DNA from: Cardinalis cardinalis
Lineage: Eukaryota > Chordata > Aves > Passeriformes > Cardinalidae
NCBI GenBank assembly: GCA_014549065.1
Contig: JACDOX010000003.1
Location: 17,425,877 to 17,489,876 of the forward strand
Length of the DNA: 64,000 nt
Direction: 5' to 3'
This document shows, piece after piece, positions 12,963 to 26,100 of this stretch. Positions within the stretch are counted from its first letter, which is position 1. Every line of letters begins with the position of its first letter. A program made the translations under genes and the position numbers. Under the pieces are notes generated by a model. It made no database searches. It had not been told where the DNA came from and saw only the letters and a list, made by a program, of their open reading frames with translations.

Positions 12963-15900
12963 AAGTATTGTCATTAGGATTAGAAAGTGGAGCCATACAC
13001 AGAATAAAACAAATATCTCTATCCCTATTTCACATCACTACTGTCCTTCTACTTCAATCCAAAAACTGCTCTGATTTCCAGCAGCAGTCAGTGGCTCCAA
13101 GAANCTGAAGCTGCAGGAAAAACAGGATGAAACATCCTGGCCATTTTCCTTCTGAAGATTAGCAAGGCAATCAAGAGAATATAGGGAAAGGAGACACCAC
13201 TGGTGAGGTNCAAGGAGACACCATCTCGGAGGTACAAACAAGTGGAACTTGTCTCTGAGGCAAAAATACCAAAAAAAGAGAACATTTAGCTCCAGAAATC
13301 CTCCCATTTACATCAAGGCTGCATCTGTCTCTGCATCTAGTACAGGATTTTATAATGAAATACATCAACGCCAGAACCAACAGATTTAAATTCCTCTGTT
13401 AAACCAACTTATGTCCAAGTATAGGCACTTGGAAGAATCCAGATTTTGTTTTTCCTTTTCCAGNTTTAGAGAGAGCTGTCAGGAGCCCGTGCATGCAAGC
13501 AGCACATACCTAAAGGTCTCCCACACTAGGTGCCAACATTAAATGTAGTGACCCNCAGACAATGCCTTGATGAGGCTTGCCCTGTCTGTGCACTGCATGC
13601 TCCAAGCTCAGCCTCAAGCCCTTGCAGGGAGCACCAAGTGCAAATTGCCAGGACTGGGTAGNGATGATTGTGCATCCACCCCACCCAGCCTGTGGGCTCT
13701 GAGAGGGCTCCCATGGGAAGCAGCATTCCCTGGATGCTGAGGGGCTCATGCCACACAAGTGAGGTTGNAAACCTGCTGGCCAGAAGTGCCTCACATCACC
13801 TCGCTGGGCACACGGGGAGGGCAGATTATAACAGCTTGTTCTTGTACTCTCACACAGGTAGGCTATTTCAGGTTTTCTCAAAACACTCATATGACTTCCA
13901 TATCTCTTCAGGCTCTGAACCTGATAGGAAGATGATTTTAGGCAGGGAGGNAGTAGTTTTAATGAGCAATAATCCACTTTGTCATCAATAAGGNATCACG
14001 ACACTTGTTTAACTACTTGAATATCCACTGAATGTTTGCATAGGAAACCAGTGAATCAAACATTAAACAAACCCAACAATCAAAATGAAATATCTAGTCN
14101 AAGGCATCTAGATGTGGTAAAGCATATCAAAATGCATATATGTATATTTTCAATTCAGTTAATTGCCCATAGCATAAGTTCAACACATTACTTATTGTGG
14201 CTGCAATAAACAGTTCTAAGCCCTATAATTGCATGATCTTCAGANGGGCAGGAACACACAAAGTCCATATAGAAACAAGCAGCAAAGCAGTGTGACTGAA
14301 AACTTGTGAAATAAAGACAGAAATTCCCACAATATTTGCTGATTATCCACTTATTNTTATAAACATTTACCAAGTATAAGATGTTTGTAAACAAAAATCT
14401 TTCAACACCAGAATTCATGAAGGGGCTAGTAGGCTGCAAAACCAGTCTACAGCACTGAGCCAAATACTACATGATAAAACAGTAAAAAAAATACACAAGC
14501 AAAAGTGTACACATACACACAAGCTTCTTTGCTGAAAAATGTCCTCATGTTTCCAGTCTTTCCAGAAAGTAACTTAAAAACACAGTCCCAGATCTTTTGG
14601 ATCAGCCTGTAGGACTTCAAGGTCAGGGAAACAAGCTGCAATTGGGAAGGGTGTAATGAGGTAAGGTCATGAAAAATGAATAGGATGATGACCCAGCAGC
14701 ACAGAGCAGTGAGGTACAAAAACAAAGGGGATGGGAAGGCGCCAGCCAGCAGGCTTTCCTATCTAATCAGCTGTGCCTCTGATAAAGGAGGAAGTAAGTT
14801 AAGGGAGGGAGTCTTCAGCACTTAAAACAATCCCCAAGATTTCCATTTCTGCACTGGTAATGTAGTGTCTTTAGGATGCAGGCCAAAAGCATAACTAAAA
14901 GGAAGCTTAGCAATCACAAATTGTCAGCTACATATTTGTTCATGGATAAGAATGACCNGTTTGAACCAGGACAGCAGATATGGCTTTTCCCAAGTTGCTC
15001 GGCACTGCCAACACAGAGCTGCAGTCTCTGAAGCCTCACAAAACAACATGATACCCATCCCTACCCTGGCAGGGCTGTGCAGGTGCATTAGAGCACCCAC
15101 TCCTGTGCTGATTTTCACACTTCAGTTCTCCTCAAACATCCAATGACATTTCAAGCATGCTGTTCTCATTCATCACTTTTGGTAACATTCACACGGTCAC
15201 TCTGTTCTCAGAGAAATCTGGCTAAATCTGAGCTGTGAAGAAGTAATGTTTCTTCAGGTTTCTCCAAATGCTGTGAAGAGATCTCAGATTCAATTAAATT
15301 AAGAGGTGATGAAGCCAGCTTTACTGCAGCTATGCAGGTTAACTAAGACCTGCCATCCACCCTGCAGGAGGATGCACAGGCAACAGAGCCTACAAGAACC
15401 AGATATACATTTGGTATTCTCTGTGGGCTAGCATTTAGGGCAAACTGACCAGTAACACATTTCNATGGCTGACTACCTGTAGTTTTACTTTTGTAACAAG
15501 AAAAAGTAATTTCCAACAGAAAAAAATCCCAGCTAGTCCTGCACTATAGAGACTAGTGAATGGAGAAATCATTACTCATTATTATGGAGAAATCATTATT
15601 TCATTGTTCCTGGCTGTTCCTAATTTGCATTTAATTTTGCTATTAATTTTTCCCTTCTCAGCTACCAGATGTCATGTTTTGATACACTTATCTCTTATTT
15701 TAGTGTCTTTACCCTCCTGTGTTCCAGACAATCCCTGATGCTATTACTTGCATACTGAAACCCAGGATAGTTACTGTTGCCTTCACTGGGCATTCAGCAG
15801 TAAGCATATATGATATTCAAATGATGGCAAAGATCTTTAAGATAATTTCTTATTCCAATTGTCATAAAAAGCACAATCTACCTAAGCCTGCCCATGAAAA

Positions 15901-16162
15901 ACTGAAAAGAAATGTTTCTAGACTGCTACTATCAAAAAAGGAGGAGTAATGAATGACAGAAAAAGTTTGGGTATTTCAGACTAAACCCTCCTTTCTTGTG
16001 AACATGCTTGCTTTTTCTACATATGACTTGTTTTAAGACTCCTTATGTCTTTCAATATTGCCTATAAATCTGAAAATGTATGAGTTAATTGCACATGCTG
16101 TTGTTGGATGTCAGTTTCTGAACTAGCTGTGTGCTTTTGGAGAGGCTGATTTCTGTTGTCAG
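12963..16162. other. Non-coding sequence with a GC-richer island at 13500-13850
   Basis: Overlapping frames occur on both strands at 13510-13991 (155 codons minus, 107 codons plus). They share a GC-richer block with few stop codons in any frame, contain several Ns, and show no known domain. The block could be an unrecognised repeat or an exon of a non-coding RNA. The rest is AT-rich and featureless apart from a short tandem duplication at 15560-15608. Confidence 0.45.
15560..15608. repeat. 24-bp tandem duplication, two copies
   Basis: The unit ATGGAGAAATCATTACTCATT-ATT (15560-15583) is followed immediately by a near copy (15584-15608). The two differ at a few positions in the second half. 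It looks like replication slippage. Confidence 0.8.
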
Positions 16163-16652
16163 GGAGCAAGTTGTTTTGTTTCTTGTATGGAGAGGCATAG
16201 TTTTCTATTGCTGTACAAATTCAACAGAGCAGTGCAAAAGAATGGTCCATCTGTGTCCTCAGCCTTCTCTTCCCATCATTTTAAAGGCATCCCTTTGCTG
16301 GGATCATGTGCCTATAACCTGGCTGGTTTTGAAGAGGAACAGCAGCCAATTGCTTTCCATCCCTCACAGGATGTTCTCCTGCCAAATTGTCTGCGTTCAG
16401 CACCTGAGGAAATTTTACCTGAAGTGTTGCAGTTTGCTCTGCATCTCCTCCAAAGAGACAGAATTATTACCTGGAGTGGGCAGGAGGAAATTTTCTTGCT
16501 GCATGGCCCTCCAGGATCTCTGCCTCAAGGAACCAAAGGCGACCAGCAAATGAAGAAGGGAACTTGCAAACAAACACAGAACTTCTGTCCAAATGTCCTG
16601 ATGCCTACAAGGATTCTCTAGGCAGCCTCCAAATTCTTTTGAGAATTCATTG
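16163..16652 (+). other. Candidate 490-bp exon or non-coding RNA exon
   Basis: An acceptor-like TTTCTGTTGTCAG ends at 16162 and a strong donor, ATTG|GTAAGTAT, starts at 16653. Between them, two plus-strand frames stay open together: 16131-16553 (140 codons) and 16187-16621 (144 codons). The block is GC-richer than its flanks. Neither peptide has a domain I recognise. Both frames reach a stop before the donor, so a fully coding internal exon is unlikely. It could be a long non-coding RNA exon, a coding end followed by a UTR intron, an unrecognised repeat or chance. Confidence 0.22.
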
Positions 16653-19600
16653 GTAAGTATATTTCAGTGCTCTGCTGCATTGATTCTGAGCAGCACACCA
16701 GAGCAGAACTGCAGCATATTTGAAACAATTGCCTTGGCTTTGATTCAATAATTACTTTAATGAGAAAAGTGAGCTGTTTATATTAAGATATCTTGCTTAC
16801 ATAAGACAAGCTGCTTCACCACAGCCAGAATTCATTAATCATTATTAAAGCTGGTAGACAGAAAATTACAGGCTCCAGCTTCCCAGGATTAGGTATTTTT
16901 TAAAGGCTTTTAAGCAAAGTAGCTCATTCATTTACATGCAGAGCAAACAACATGTTCATGAGCATTGATTTGAAAAACACTAATGTATTTGCCTCTTCAC
17001 CTCTAAAAGCAAGTTATGGAAAAAAGCTATTTGAACATTTTAAAGTTAATGAAAAAAGTGGTTCAACTGAATATTCCACTAAATTCCAGATTATAGTCAC
17101 ATCCCAATAATTGTCTTCTGTTGTAGCCTGGATAAAAACATTCTGAGATGAGTTCTGTGGTTTGTTCAGTTCCATGTGATCCACTATTATCATTTTATTG
17201 TCAAGTGTAAAACATCTTTTGAAAAACAATCAACTTGACAGTNTTCCACGTTTCAAAATAGCTTAAAACATGTTAGAACAACAAAACTAAAATTCAGAGA
17301 AGAAAAAACTTTCAAAAGTTTATAATATGATGAGTAAAAATGTTCGGAAAAGAGTTAAATACATTATTTTATTTCTTAATTATTTCTAAGTCTCAGTATG
17401 AATTTTAAGAAGGCTTGTAAATATTTACTTGAAGTGTGAAGGCAATATCCATAAATTATTAGGCTGCATGTGAGGCTGCCCAGCCTAGCATTTCTCTTTC
17501 AGCAAACGAGCCTCTCCTTTCACAGAGAGGATTATGAGCTGGGAATTATCTTGGGAAAGGCTTGCTCATGTGTTTTTATTTGTTGCTACAGTCATTTTAT
17601 TTATTTTTCTTTGCCTTCCCAGCCAAGTAAATGACTGCCTTGATGTTCTCTGGATCACTTCACAACTAGAATGTCTCAAAATATTTCGACAGCAGAGCTA
17701 TTTTTTTCTTTCTTCTTATTATAGGGAAAGGAGGAGCCCTAATATTCCTTAGGAACAAGAGAGAAATATCATAAACTGGAAGAGGAAATTTCAGATTGTC
17801 ATGACATGTCTATACAAAAGATGTTTTGAAACAGACAAAAGTCTCTACTGTTCATATTCTGATGTCCTTATTATTTCAAACTAGGATGGAAAACGCACAA
17901 GAAATAATAGTTTCTTTCTCTGAAATGAGATTCCTGGAGAGTAAANATTAGGCAGTGAAGAATGACAGCTGTAATTTCCAAACTTTAAGCACGTTGCATA
18001 AATCAGCTGATGTGCTGGAAAGCCAAGCTCTCCACTCTGGGCAAGGAGAGGGCCAGGCAGCAGAATAAAAATCAGTCCCAAACCAGGAAAGAGACTTGCT
18101 TACTGCCTCTGGCTGGATCACAGGATGGGGTTAATTGTGTCAGAAAACGTGGGACTGTGAGGCACTTCCTCACAGGGTAAGAAAGGGAATCAGTTCACCA
18201 AAGAGGGAAGCAAAAGAGTTAAGTTGCTTTCATAGCTGCTGGCTTCTAGCNCATGTGATACAGAACCCAGCCCAAAAGAACAAAGNAGGGAGGATTACTG
18301 AGGCACTGATGCTGGAGAAGCNCTTTCACTCTGTCTCCTATTCACTAGGNCATCTCTTCCACAGTTCCTGCTTCCCCAGAAACTGCAGGGACACACTGTA
18401 CAGGCTTCTTGCAACAATCACTACAAGCTTGTTATTTTTGACCACGTTCATTCATATTTACCAATCAACTATTCCTTAAATAATGGCTTGCCCCAGACAA
18501 ACTGGTGCAATTCTACAGTCTACTTCTGAATATCTTCCTTGATGAACTCCTCCTGGTTTAAAACCTTTCACCACTGCAGGAACTGATGTATTTATTCCAA
18601 ATGGCAGAAATAATGGCAGCTCTTGGGATCATAATCTTCTAAAACTGTGTTCAGTAACTGAGGTTTTAATGCCTGCAACCAATGCATAACTATGCCAGCA
18701 TTTCCAATGATATGCAATTTATGTANTTTTTGGAAAAGAAACAAAAACTACTGTTACATGATTTACTGCTTCCTTTGATAACCCCTTGTCTATGCAATTA
18801 ATCATCAGTCATGAAATACAACCACAAATTACAAACAATGTGATGCAGACACTTCTCCAAGCATATAAGTCACTTTTCTAACAGTAAGTTCTTNCTTGGT
18901 ATGAGGCTTTTGGGCTTTTCTGAATTAAGATAAAGAAAAAATAGGCACTTGACCTGTCAGCCAAGAGGCCTTGAAACCCTTGATTAAACAAGCAAAGATG
19001 CAGCTGGTGAATTTGCTCTTCATATATTTCAAAACAAATTAGTCAAAGGATTTATTAAATAACAATTGGTTTGTGAGTCTTTTCTACATTATTTTTTCCA
19101 CATGTGCCTTAGTTGTGGTTCCAAAAGGAGGTTTTTTTCTCAGCAAGAGCACATCTGCTCTGGGGGCCTATTTCTCAACCAAAATAAGAGCCCACGATAA
19201 GCAGTATCAAAATTAATTACTATGTAAATGATTCTGTTTTGACAAATATGATTTAATGAGGGGAATAAGTAGTCCTCAAGAACTAATTGCTTCTTTGTAA
19301 ACAGACACAACTTTCATTCAATCAAACATAAAAAGAAGGAATAAATCTGAATACCTAATTTTGTTTCACATCCAACATTTGTGCTCGCTATTTAGCTATT
19401 CTCCATCTCACTTATACCCTTCAGGGATAAGAGTTAGGCACAGAGAAGCCCTACCAAATTAAAATTAGGTGTAAATGGATTTTCAGAGTTTTTTTTTTTA
19501 AAGCTCCAACAGTTTTTTTACACATTTGGATTACTAAATATTGAAATGTGCATTGGCAATAACTAGCNCACCAGAATGGGCATATTTTAGAAATTCAGAG

Positions 19601-21879
19601 GTTTGCTTACATATATTAAACTGAAATGTTAGTGGGGTGAAGGTTTTAAATCCACCCCCNCACCACTATAAGTTGGTTTTTTCTTTTATTTGGATAATAA
19701 TAGGAGTATNAATTAGACCTTTATTTTTTCCCTCTATTTTCATCTATAGAATTCCCACAAATTTAATCAAAATTGGATTCTGAAAAGGCATATTCCATTT
19801 AAAGTAAAATCAAAAGACATGTCAAAAGCTGTCCCAAATACACAGAGACCCAAAAGCAAAGTTTCAGGTCAGAGCAGCAAACCTCTCTTTCCAAATATTG
19901 AGGATTTTATATTATTGTTCAATCTGTAGACAGTTAGCTATTCTTCTGGGACCCTTCTTAGGGCACTGCACACAGTGTGATGATCTGTGATTATAGAACT
20001 GCCATGCTAAGGGTGACCAAATCCTGATTGAATATTCTTGAACCACCATTACAGAGAGGCCACTGAGGCCTCACAGTCCTGAGGGGCTCAATTGTCCCTT
20101 CTTCTGCTCACTAGTCCTTTAAGTACACCCTTTTGTCCTTCTCATATGTAATTCTATACTGCAGGCTGACAGCATTCATAACCATGTCATGAGCCTTGCT
20201 GGCCACTAGCAGTAAGGGATTTTCCTCAGGGAAAGAAGAGACCAATTACTCATATATGAGATTTCTGAAATTTCTCCTCTACCAGGATGGCACAAACTGC
20301 TGGAAAATCCTAGCTTGACATTACAACCTTAGCAACACCTTTGTAACCAGAAAATACAACAGGTATTTTTAATTGTTTCACACANCACCCATAAAACCAA
20401 CAGTCAACACATTTATCACCTGCAGCACTTGAATTTTATCCCCTAGCTTGCTGTGACTAATTTATTTTGCAGGTGCCTTTTTCAAAATTATTTACCTTGG
20501 AAAAAACCAAACCAAACAAACANCAAACCTTCTCGGTGACTGGTTTGTATATTTGCAAATGTGGGGCTTTGCAAACCTGATCTCATAGTGGCATAATTAT
20601 AATATTGGTTTCATGACTCATTCAGTGATTACATGCTAAATGCTAACTGGCCACTCCTTGTCACTCACTATTTGCCAGCACAGTGTTTATCTAAACCAGA
20701 GTGTGCTGACCAAAAAGCACATGCTGTTAAAAATGCACTTAAATTAAATCATGAAGTTGCTCTTCCCTTTTTTTTTTTATATCCCAGTGTAATTTTTGCA
20801 TGCATAACACAAACACTGAAGTTGTCCATCCCTTACACTGTAAAATCAAAATGGGATTTGGTTTAGTTTCAATTCTTTTCTATTGCATTTATAGCCAGAG
20901 GGAAGAAAAACCATAAAAAAGATGGTTCAGGAAGATATTATCAAAAGTCAGTGCTTTCAGATCTGCACTGCCTTTGGAGCAATAATATCTTCCTAAACCT
21001 ATCCCTGAAGTGTGTCACCACAACTCTGACAACAAAGGGTGAGTTTCTCCCTAGAACTGACACAAAGCCCTACACACTTCCCATTTCTCTGCTGAAGGAG
21101 AAGGGAAGAATGAGAGGAGAGAGAAGAGAGGAGATTGCTGGGCATTTATCAAATCACTGCCACGATTTCCCTGTCATGTGCCAGTCCCCACAGGGTGGGC
21201 AAGTGGCTTTTTTCACAGCTCCCTGCTTTCCCCCAGGCTGTGCCATGTGAGCTCAAGTGCACAGCAACAACTCAAGCTCTTCTTGAGCAGAGCCACCCAA
21301 AGCTGTCCCAGGCCAAGGCCCTCCCCTGGGACATTCCAACCTTCCTTCTGTGTGAGGCCACACAGGCGAGCCCCACAGCAGTCGCACATTGAGGACTTCT
21401 CATGTCCTGTCATATTAAAGNTTAACAAAACCAGTTCTCATGTTTATAGTACAACTGTGTAATCTCAGGGTACTTGGAAAGTTCACATAATGACTAAGTA
21501 CAAATAAACAGCAAAATCGGGTGCTTTGGGAAATTGAATTCAACTTCCTGTAGCTAATAAAGCAAGGCTAAGCTGGAGCAGGAAGAAAAATTTTTAAAAA
21601 CCAGACATATTGTTCNAATAATACTTAAATACTGAAGTGATTGATACAAGTGGTACAAATGGCTGCTTGTTAAACCATTTAACTTAGGCCAGTCTACTGG
21701 CTGCATATAGCTGCCATACACTGTTTGATCTACACTGTAGTGTTCAACTGCAAAACTAACAGAGCTTTGCTACAAATATATGCTGAGTGGCACAGAACTA
21801 TGTTCTTTTTCAAGAGATTCACAGATGATAGACCAGCTGCCAGTATTTCATTTAGGTTTAGTTCCTTCTTTTCAGCCAC
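16653..21879. other. Non-coding sequence, nothing firmly recognised
   Basis: Several short frames overlap in a GC-richer block at 21130-21400, none with a known motif. An octamer-like ATGTAAAT next to AATTAATTA lies near 19212-19230. No repeat family is recognised, and a run of Ns at 18251-18350 suggests locally poor base calls. Confidence 0.45.
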
Positions 21880-22004
21880 CTGAACACTGGAACAGGTTGC
21901 TCAGAGAGCTTGTAGCCTCCATCCCTGGACACAGTCAAAGAGGGGCTGGCCCTGCACAACCTGCTCTGGTTGGTGCTGCTCTGANTGATGCCTTTNCCTG
22001 GTCT
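21880..22004 (+). mobile_element. CR1 LINE fragment, 5' part (interrupted)
   Basis: The plus-strand sequence reads ACACTGGAACAGGTTGCTCA, then CATCCCTGGACACAG and CCTGCTCTGGTTGGTGCTGC. This is the familiar end of CR1 ORF2 and start of its 3' UTR. The translation gives EHWNRLLRELVASIPGH, like the family's HWNRLPREVVESPSLE region with substitutions. The element breaks off at 22004 and resumes at 22509, after an inserted LTR. It is truncated at the 5' end and inactive. Confidence 0.85.
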
Positions 22005-22508
22005 TAAAAAATTGAGAGCCAGACATGGTTAAGGGATAAGGGGTTTTATCTCAGGATTTTAATAAGGATCCTTATTGGTGCACCACTTGGCCAAGGTGGG
22101 ATGCACCACAATGCACACACACGATAGATGTCTACAACTTATAGACCTCCCAAATTAGCAGCTCTAACAAGGGTGCCCCACTGGGAGGCCTGGATGAATG
22201 GCAGGATAATCCCTCATCTGTGGAATACCCCCTTGGATGGGCCACATCTCTGGTTTACAGGATATGTTCTAGAGAGGACCTTGGTTTCCCAAGTTAGCAT
22301 AGGGTTTTCCAGTCTCCTACTAGGAGGCCTTTAGGATGTTTGGTCACCTGGCCTAACAGAATACCAGGACAGTGCTAAATTATCAGACTTAACGAATTAC
22401 AAGTATGAATGCTAAGAATACTGAGGATACATTAAAGTTATATAAAAGAAAAAGCAAACAATCATCTTTGCATTATCAGTAGGGACACAAAACTAAGGAA
22501 TCTCAACA
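22005..22508 (-). mobile_element. Solo LTR of an endogenous retrovirus-like element, inserted in CR1
   Basis: About 504 bp interrupt a CR1 copy whose two halves match the normal CR1 order. The 5-bp sequence GGTCT occurs on both sides (22000-22004 and 22509-22513), as expected for an integrase-made duplication. On the minus strand the insert begins TGTTGAG, consistent with an LTR 5' terminus. Its other end, CTCAATTTTTTA, lacks a clean CA, perhaps through mutation. Near that end the minus strand carries TTATTAAAATCC and GAGATAAAACCCC, plausible for the polyadenylation/R region. No internal viral gene sequence is present, so this is a solo LTR left by recombination. The family name is not assigned. 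Confidence 0.7.
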
Positions 22509-22542
22509 GGTCTCTTGCAACCTCAACCACTNTGTAATTCTA
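22509..22542 (+). mobile_element. CR1 LINE fragment, 3' tail (continuation)
   Basis: GGTCTCTTGCAACCTCAACC followed by ACTNTGTAATTCTA is the typical CR1 3' terminus, normally CCTTCCAACCTCAACCATTCTGTGATTCT. It completes the copy that begins at 21880 and was split by the LTR. Confidence 0.85.
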
Positions 22543-22620
22543 AAGGAGTGGCTCTCAGACACCAAATCCAGAACAGTGGAGACTTTTATGTTTCACTGAG
22601 TCCTAAAGATGCTCATAGCC

Positions 22621-22653
<33 letters not shown>
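22621..22653. repeat. Poly-T/pyrimidine tract
   Basis: A 33-bp tract is almost pure T with two C interruptions. It makes the Phe-rich plus frame and Lys-rich minus frame that cross it. It could be the reverse complement of an old poly-A tail, but no retrocopy is recognised beside it. Confidence 0.85.
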
Positions 22654-23107
22654 CCCATTTCCCTTTGGTTCTTTTTGAACTAGAACTTCCAGACACAAGT
22701 ATAAAAACCTTACTGAGATCAATCTTTGTATGTGATATGCCTACTACAATGATAGTTTTATCTCCATTTGTGACCTCAAAATGACCCTGACTTGCATTAC
22801 AGTATATTTGAAAATGTATTTCTCTAAAAAGCTCCANGTTGGGGAAAAAACAAAACACAACATGAACAAAACACAAAACATGAAGGAAATGGTTCCTCTT
22901 ACATTTCCATTTTTAGCACTAAGCTTGACATGACCTTGAATTTCCCATGTTATAATCAGACATTTACTGATGAGATTTTTCTTATTATTGCGGAGGACAA
23001 GTCATGTACCTTTGTAGTCTGATTTTACTCTTATAGTTTTCTAGATGCATTTTTTTTTTAAATCCCCAAAACTGATGCATTCCACACATACAAATACCCC
23101 ACCCTCC

Positions 23108-23150
23108 CTATGTATATATTCAGTTCTCTCTATGTACATATTCAGTCTGG
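23108..23150. repeat. 22-bp tandem duplication, two copies
   Basis: CTATGTATATATTCAGTTCT (23108 onward) is followed by CTATGTACATATTCAGTCTG (23130 onward). The copies differ by a few substitutions. No function is apparent. Confidence 0.75.
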
Positions 23151-26100
23151 GTTATATCTAGAATACTAAGGTTAATTTTTGTAACAAATGCATTCTAGAT
23201 GAAGTATTAACCTAAAGAAGACCCNCGACATGACAGTGGTCTATGTGGATTGACTCTCACACTGACAGAAATATTTCAGAGCATACGCAACCTCTGATTT
23301 TAATTTTTCCTTTGGTGCATGTCAGGCAGAAAATGAAACAAGCATTCTTCTCAATAGTGAGATTTCCCCATGCTGAAGGAGCAAGCATGATTATGACTTA
23401 AGAATAGTTATTATTCAAGAAAATTAAAACAAAAGAAAGGTTTCCATGTGATACAGTATGCAGAGCAAAATAAGTTGTCTGCAGATACTGGTAAAATTCT
23501 AGTGCTGTTCAAAGAATATTTTTATTTCGCCACAAACTGATAGCTGAGCTGAAGAATAAGACATAAGTTCCTTATTGTTCAGTTCAGCTGTAGGAGTTTC
23601 CTAGCTTTTTATGTAAATAAACAAAAAAAGGTCAGGACTTAAAATATAAAGAGTTCCCCTGATTCTTCTCCATTGTGATTATCACTCATGTATTACTTAG
23701 CTTCATAAGTAATTAACTTTTGATCTGATTTTAAAAATGCTCTTTCAAAGTCCATGGAAAGCTCTATTGCCCATTTCTGTTCACCAATAAGCAACGGTCA
23801 TTGTAAAGGACAGTTAATGATCCAAAAATCAAAAGCAGTGGCAAGCAGTTACAGCAAAAAGAAGCATTTAGTGATTCTCTTAAACTATTTTTAAACTCAA
23901 GTGTTTTGAGTAGAAGAGGCTTGTGGATCAGCAATTCAGAACTCAGTTTAGTAGCTGATAGCCAATTTTGTTTATATAATCATAACATTTCTGACACACT
24001 AACAGCAAACAACTTACAGCTTTCTACCTCTGGCTTGGCAGGTTCAGCTTTAGATACCTGAAGGATTCAAGTTTTCTTCTTAGTCAGAATGGCTAATATT
24101 GGTTCTTACTAAGAGTGGCTGATTTTTGCAAACCAAGAGGAAACTGTATAAGTACCTTAAAATACTCAAAGTAGAAAACCAATATACACAACTATGCATA
24201 AATTATCACCACCCTGTACAACAAAGCACTTGTTGAAGTTACATTTTCAGACATCCTTATTGCCCAGTAACCCAGCAAACTATTTTTACTATCAAATTAG
24301 CACAACTCAAGGTATAGACCCACTGGTCTTATGGNCTATTACAAAGCAAAGGAGATAGGTAATAAAAATATTCTATTCATGGCAGCTGTCTCTATGCAGG
24401 AAACTTATTCATCTACATTAAGAACAAAACACTTCTGATACTGTCAAAAACAGGATGTTGGGAGAATAGGATGTAATATTTTGGACATGTGTCTAGGGAT
24501 ATTCACTTTCATTTGAACAACTTCCATGGAAGCATAAAACAGAGAGGTTGAGATTGTTTATAAAATACCTGNGTCTGAGGCTCAAGTTTTGATGCAGGTT
24601 GGAAGAGTCATGCCATGGCATCAAGAAATCAGCCATTTCTCACCTAACTAAGGCTGCTTAAATCTCCTACCTGCTCCCTTATCAGGCAATCCATCCCACC
24701 ATGAGCCACCAGGAATGTTGATATGAATCAGGGAGCACAGCTACATAAGNCACATCAGCGACCAGAGCAGCACCTGCACCTGAGAATATTACTGCAGTTC
24801 AAGATCAGAATATATTCAAAGATTACTTATGGAATTAACCATGTGAGACTTTAGCACCAGCGTAAGAGACAATGACTCCATACACAACAAATAATAAAAT
24901 ATGATTAACAGAATGTAGAGCTGAAACCATTCAGTTATACTTGGAAAATATCTGGATACTAGATTATATTAGGCCTGCATAATTAAAGATGCAGAGAAAT
25001 CTGATGAAGAGAACTGTTTCCTCTCTCCCACACCCCCCATCTTGGTCCAACTGACCATTTTTAACTGCTAGTTTCACTTTGAAATTTAGGTGGTTTATAT
25101 TCCTCAAAGTGTACTTCCACACTTTAGATTTGTTCTACAGACACTGGATATAGTGCACAATTCATTCTTTCCTTGATTNCCCACCTTCTCTAATATACTA
25201 GAAAAAGGGACAGCATTAAGTGCATTTGAAAACTGACTTATCAAGAAACCAGCAAAAATTCTTGCCATCACNAGCAAAGTGAAGCCTCAAGCTGTCACTT
25301 CTCTTTGCAGTTATGGGATGGAAAGAAACCAACTTGTCTGTTAATTGTTATTTCACACTTTTTGTCACGTTTCAACAGTTGGTATCAAACCTAGAGGAGC
25401 CCACCCCAGCTGGTTGTATATTTATTTTCCTGTAACTCCTTCCCTTCAAGTATCCTCATTTGCCTCATCATACTCATTTTGGGTAAGGATATCAAGAAGA
25501 TGCACTCAGAGCTCCAGGCTCTGGTGGGGGAGTGTGATCTGCAGGATGTTACTGTTAGAGATTTTGCAGGGATAACTTCCCTTTTCCCCACTCTCTTTAA
25601 CTTTTGCCTCCTACCACTCTGCTGTTGTGGCATCAGCCACTATTTCCCTGAGCAAAGCCTCAGGCACTCTCTGGCAGAACTTCTTGGGCAAAGGTCTGAG
25701 CTTAATCTGTTGCAAGAGGCTGAAAATTCTGTAGTAACTTTATTTAAATTTATCTCCATGTAGCCCAGTTAATAAGTCACCCTAAGAGAAACATATCCNA
25801 CATTTCAGAAACCAGTGAAAAAGAAAAGAAAGGCACCTCTTCCTGACTTCTGTATTTCAGCTCCTTAGACTTTTCTCATTCCAATTAGAAGAGACATTTC
25901 TCAGCCCTNTTCCACTCCAGCCAGTCCATGGTTGTAGAAATTTAAGCTTAGCTCAGAAACACCATCTTTATCTAAGAATCAATGCAAACACTCTTTATAT
26001 GTGCAAACCTCTCATGCAAAGCCCAACCAAGAAACCCACACAAGACCCAGAAGCAAGATGGTTACACTAAGCATTAATCCTGAAAACCCAAAATTTCAGG

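Noticed and set aside
13510..13991. Overlapping 155-codon (minus) and 107-codon (plus) frames
   Set aside because: Both fall in one GC-richer block where stops are rare on both strands, contain several Ns, and have no known domain.
25300..25770. Exon downstream of TTCTCTTTGCAG with overlapping frames
   Set aside because: There is a good acceptor only. No donor with a consistent open frame and no domain; strong acceptor-like tracts are common in this window.
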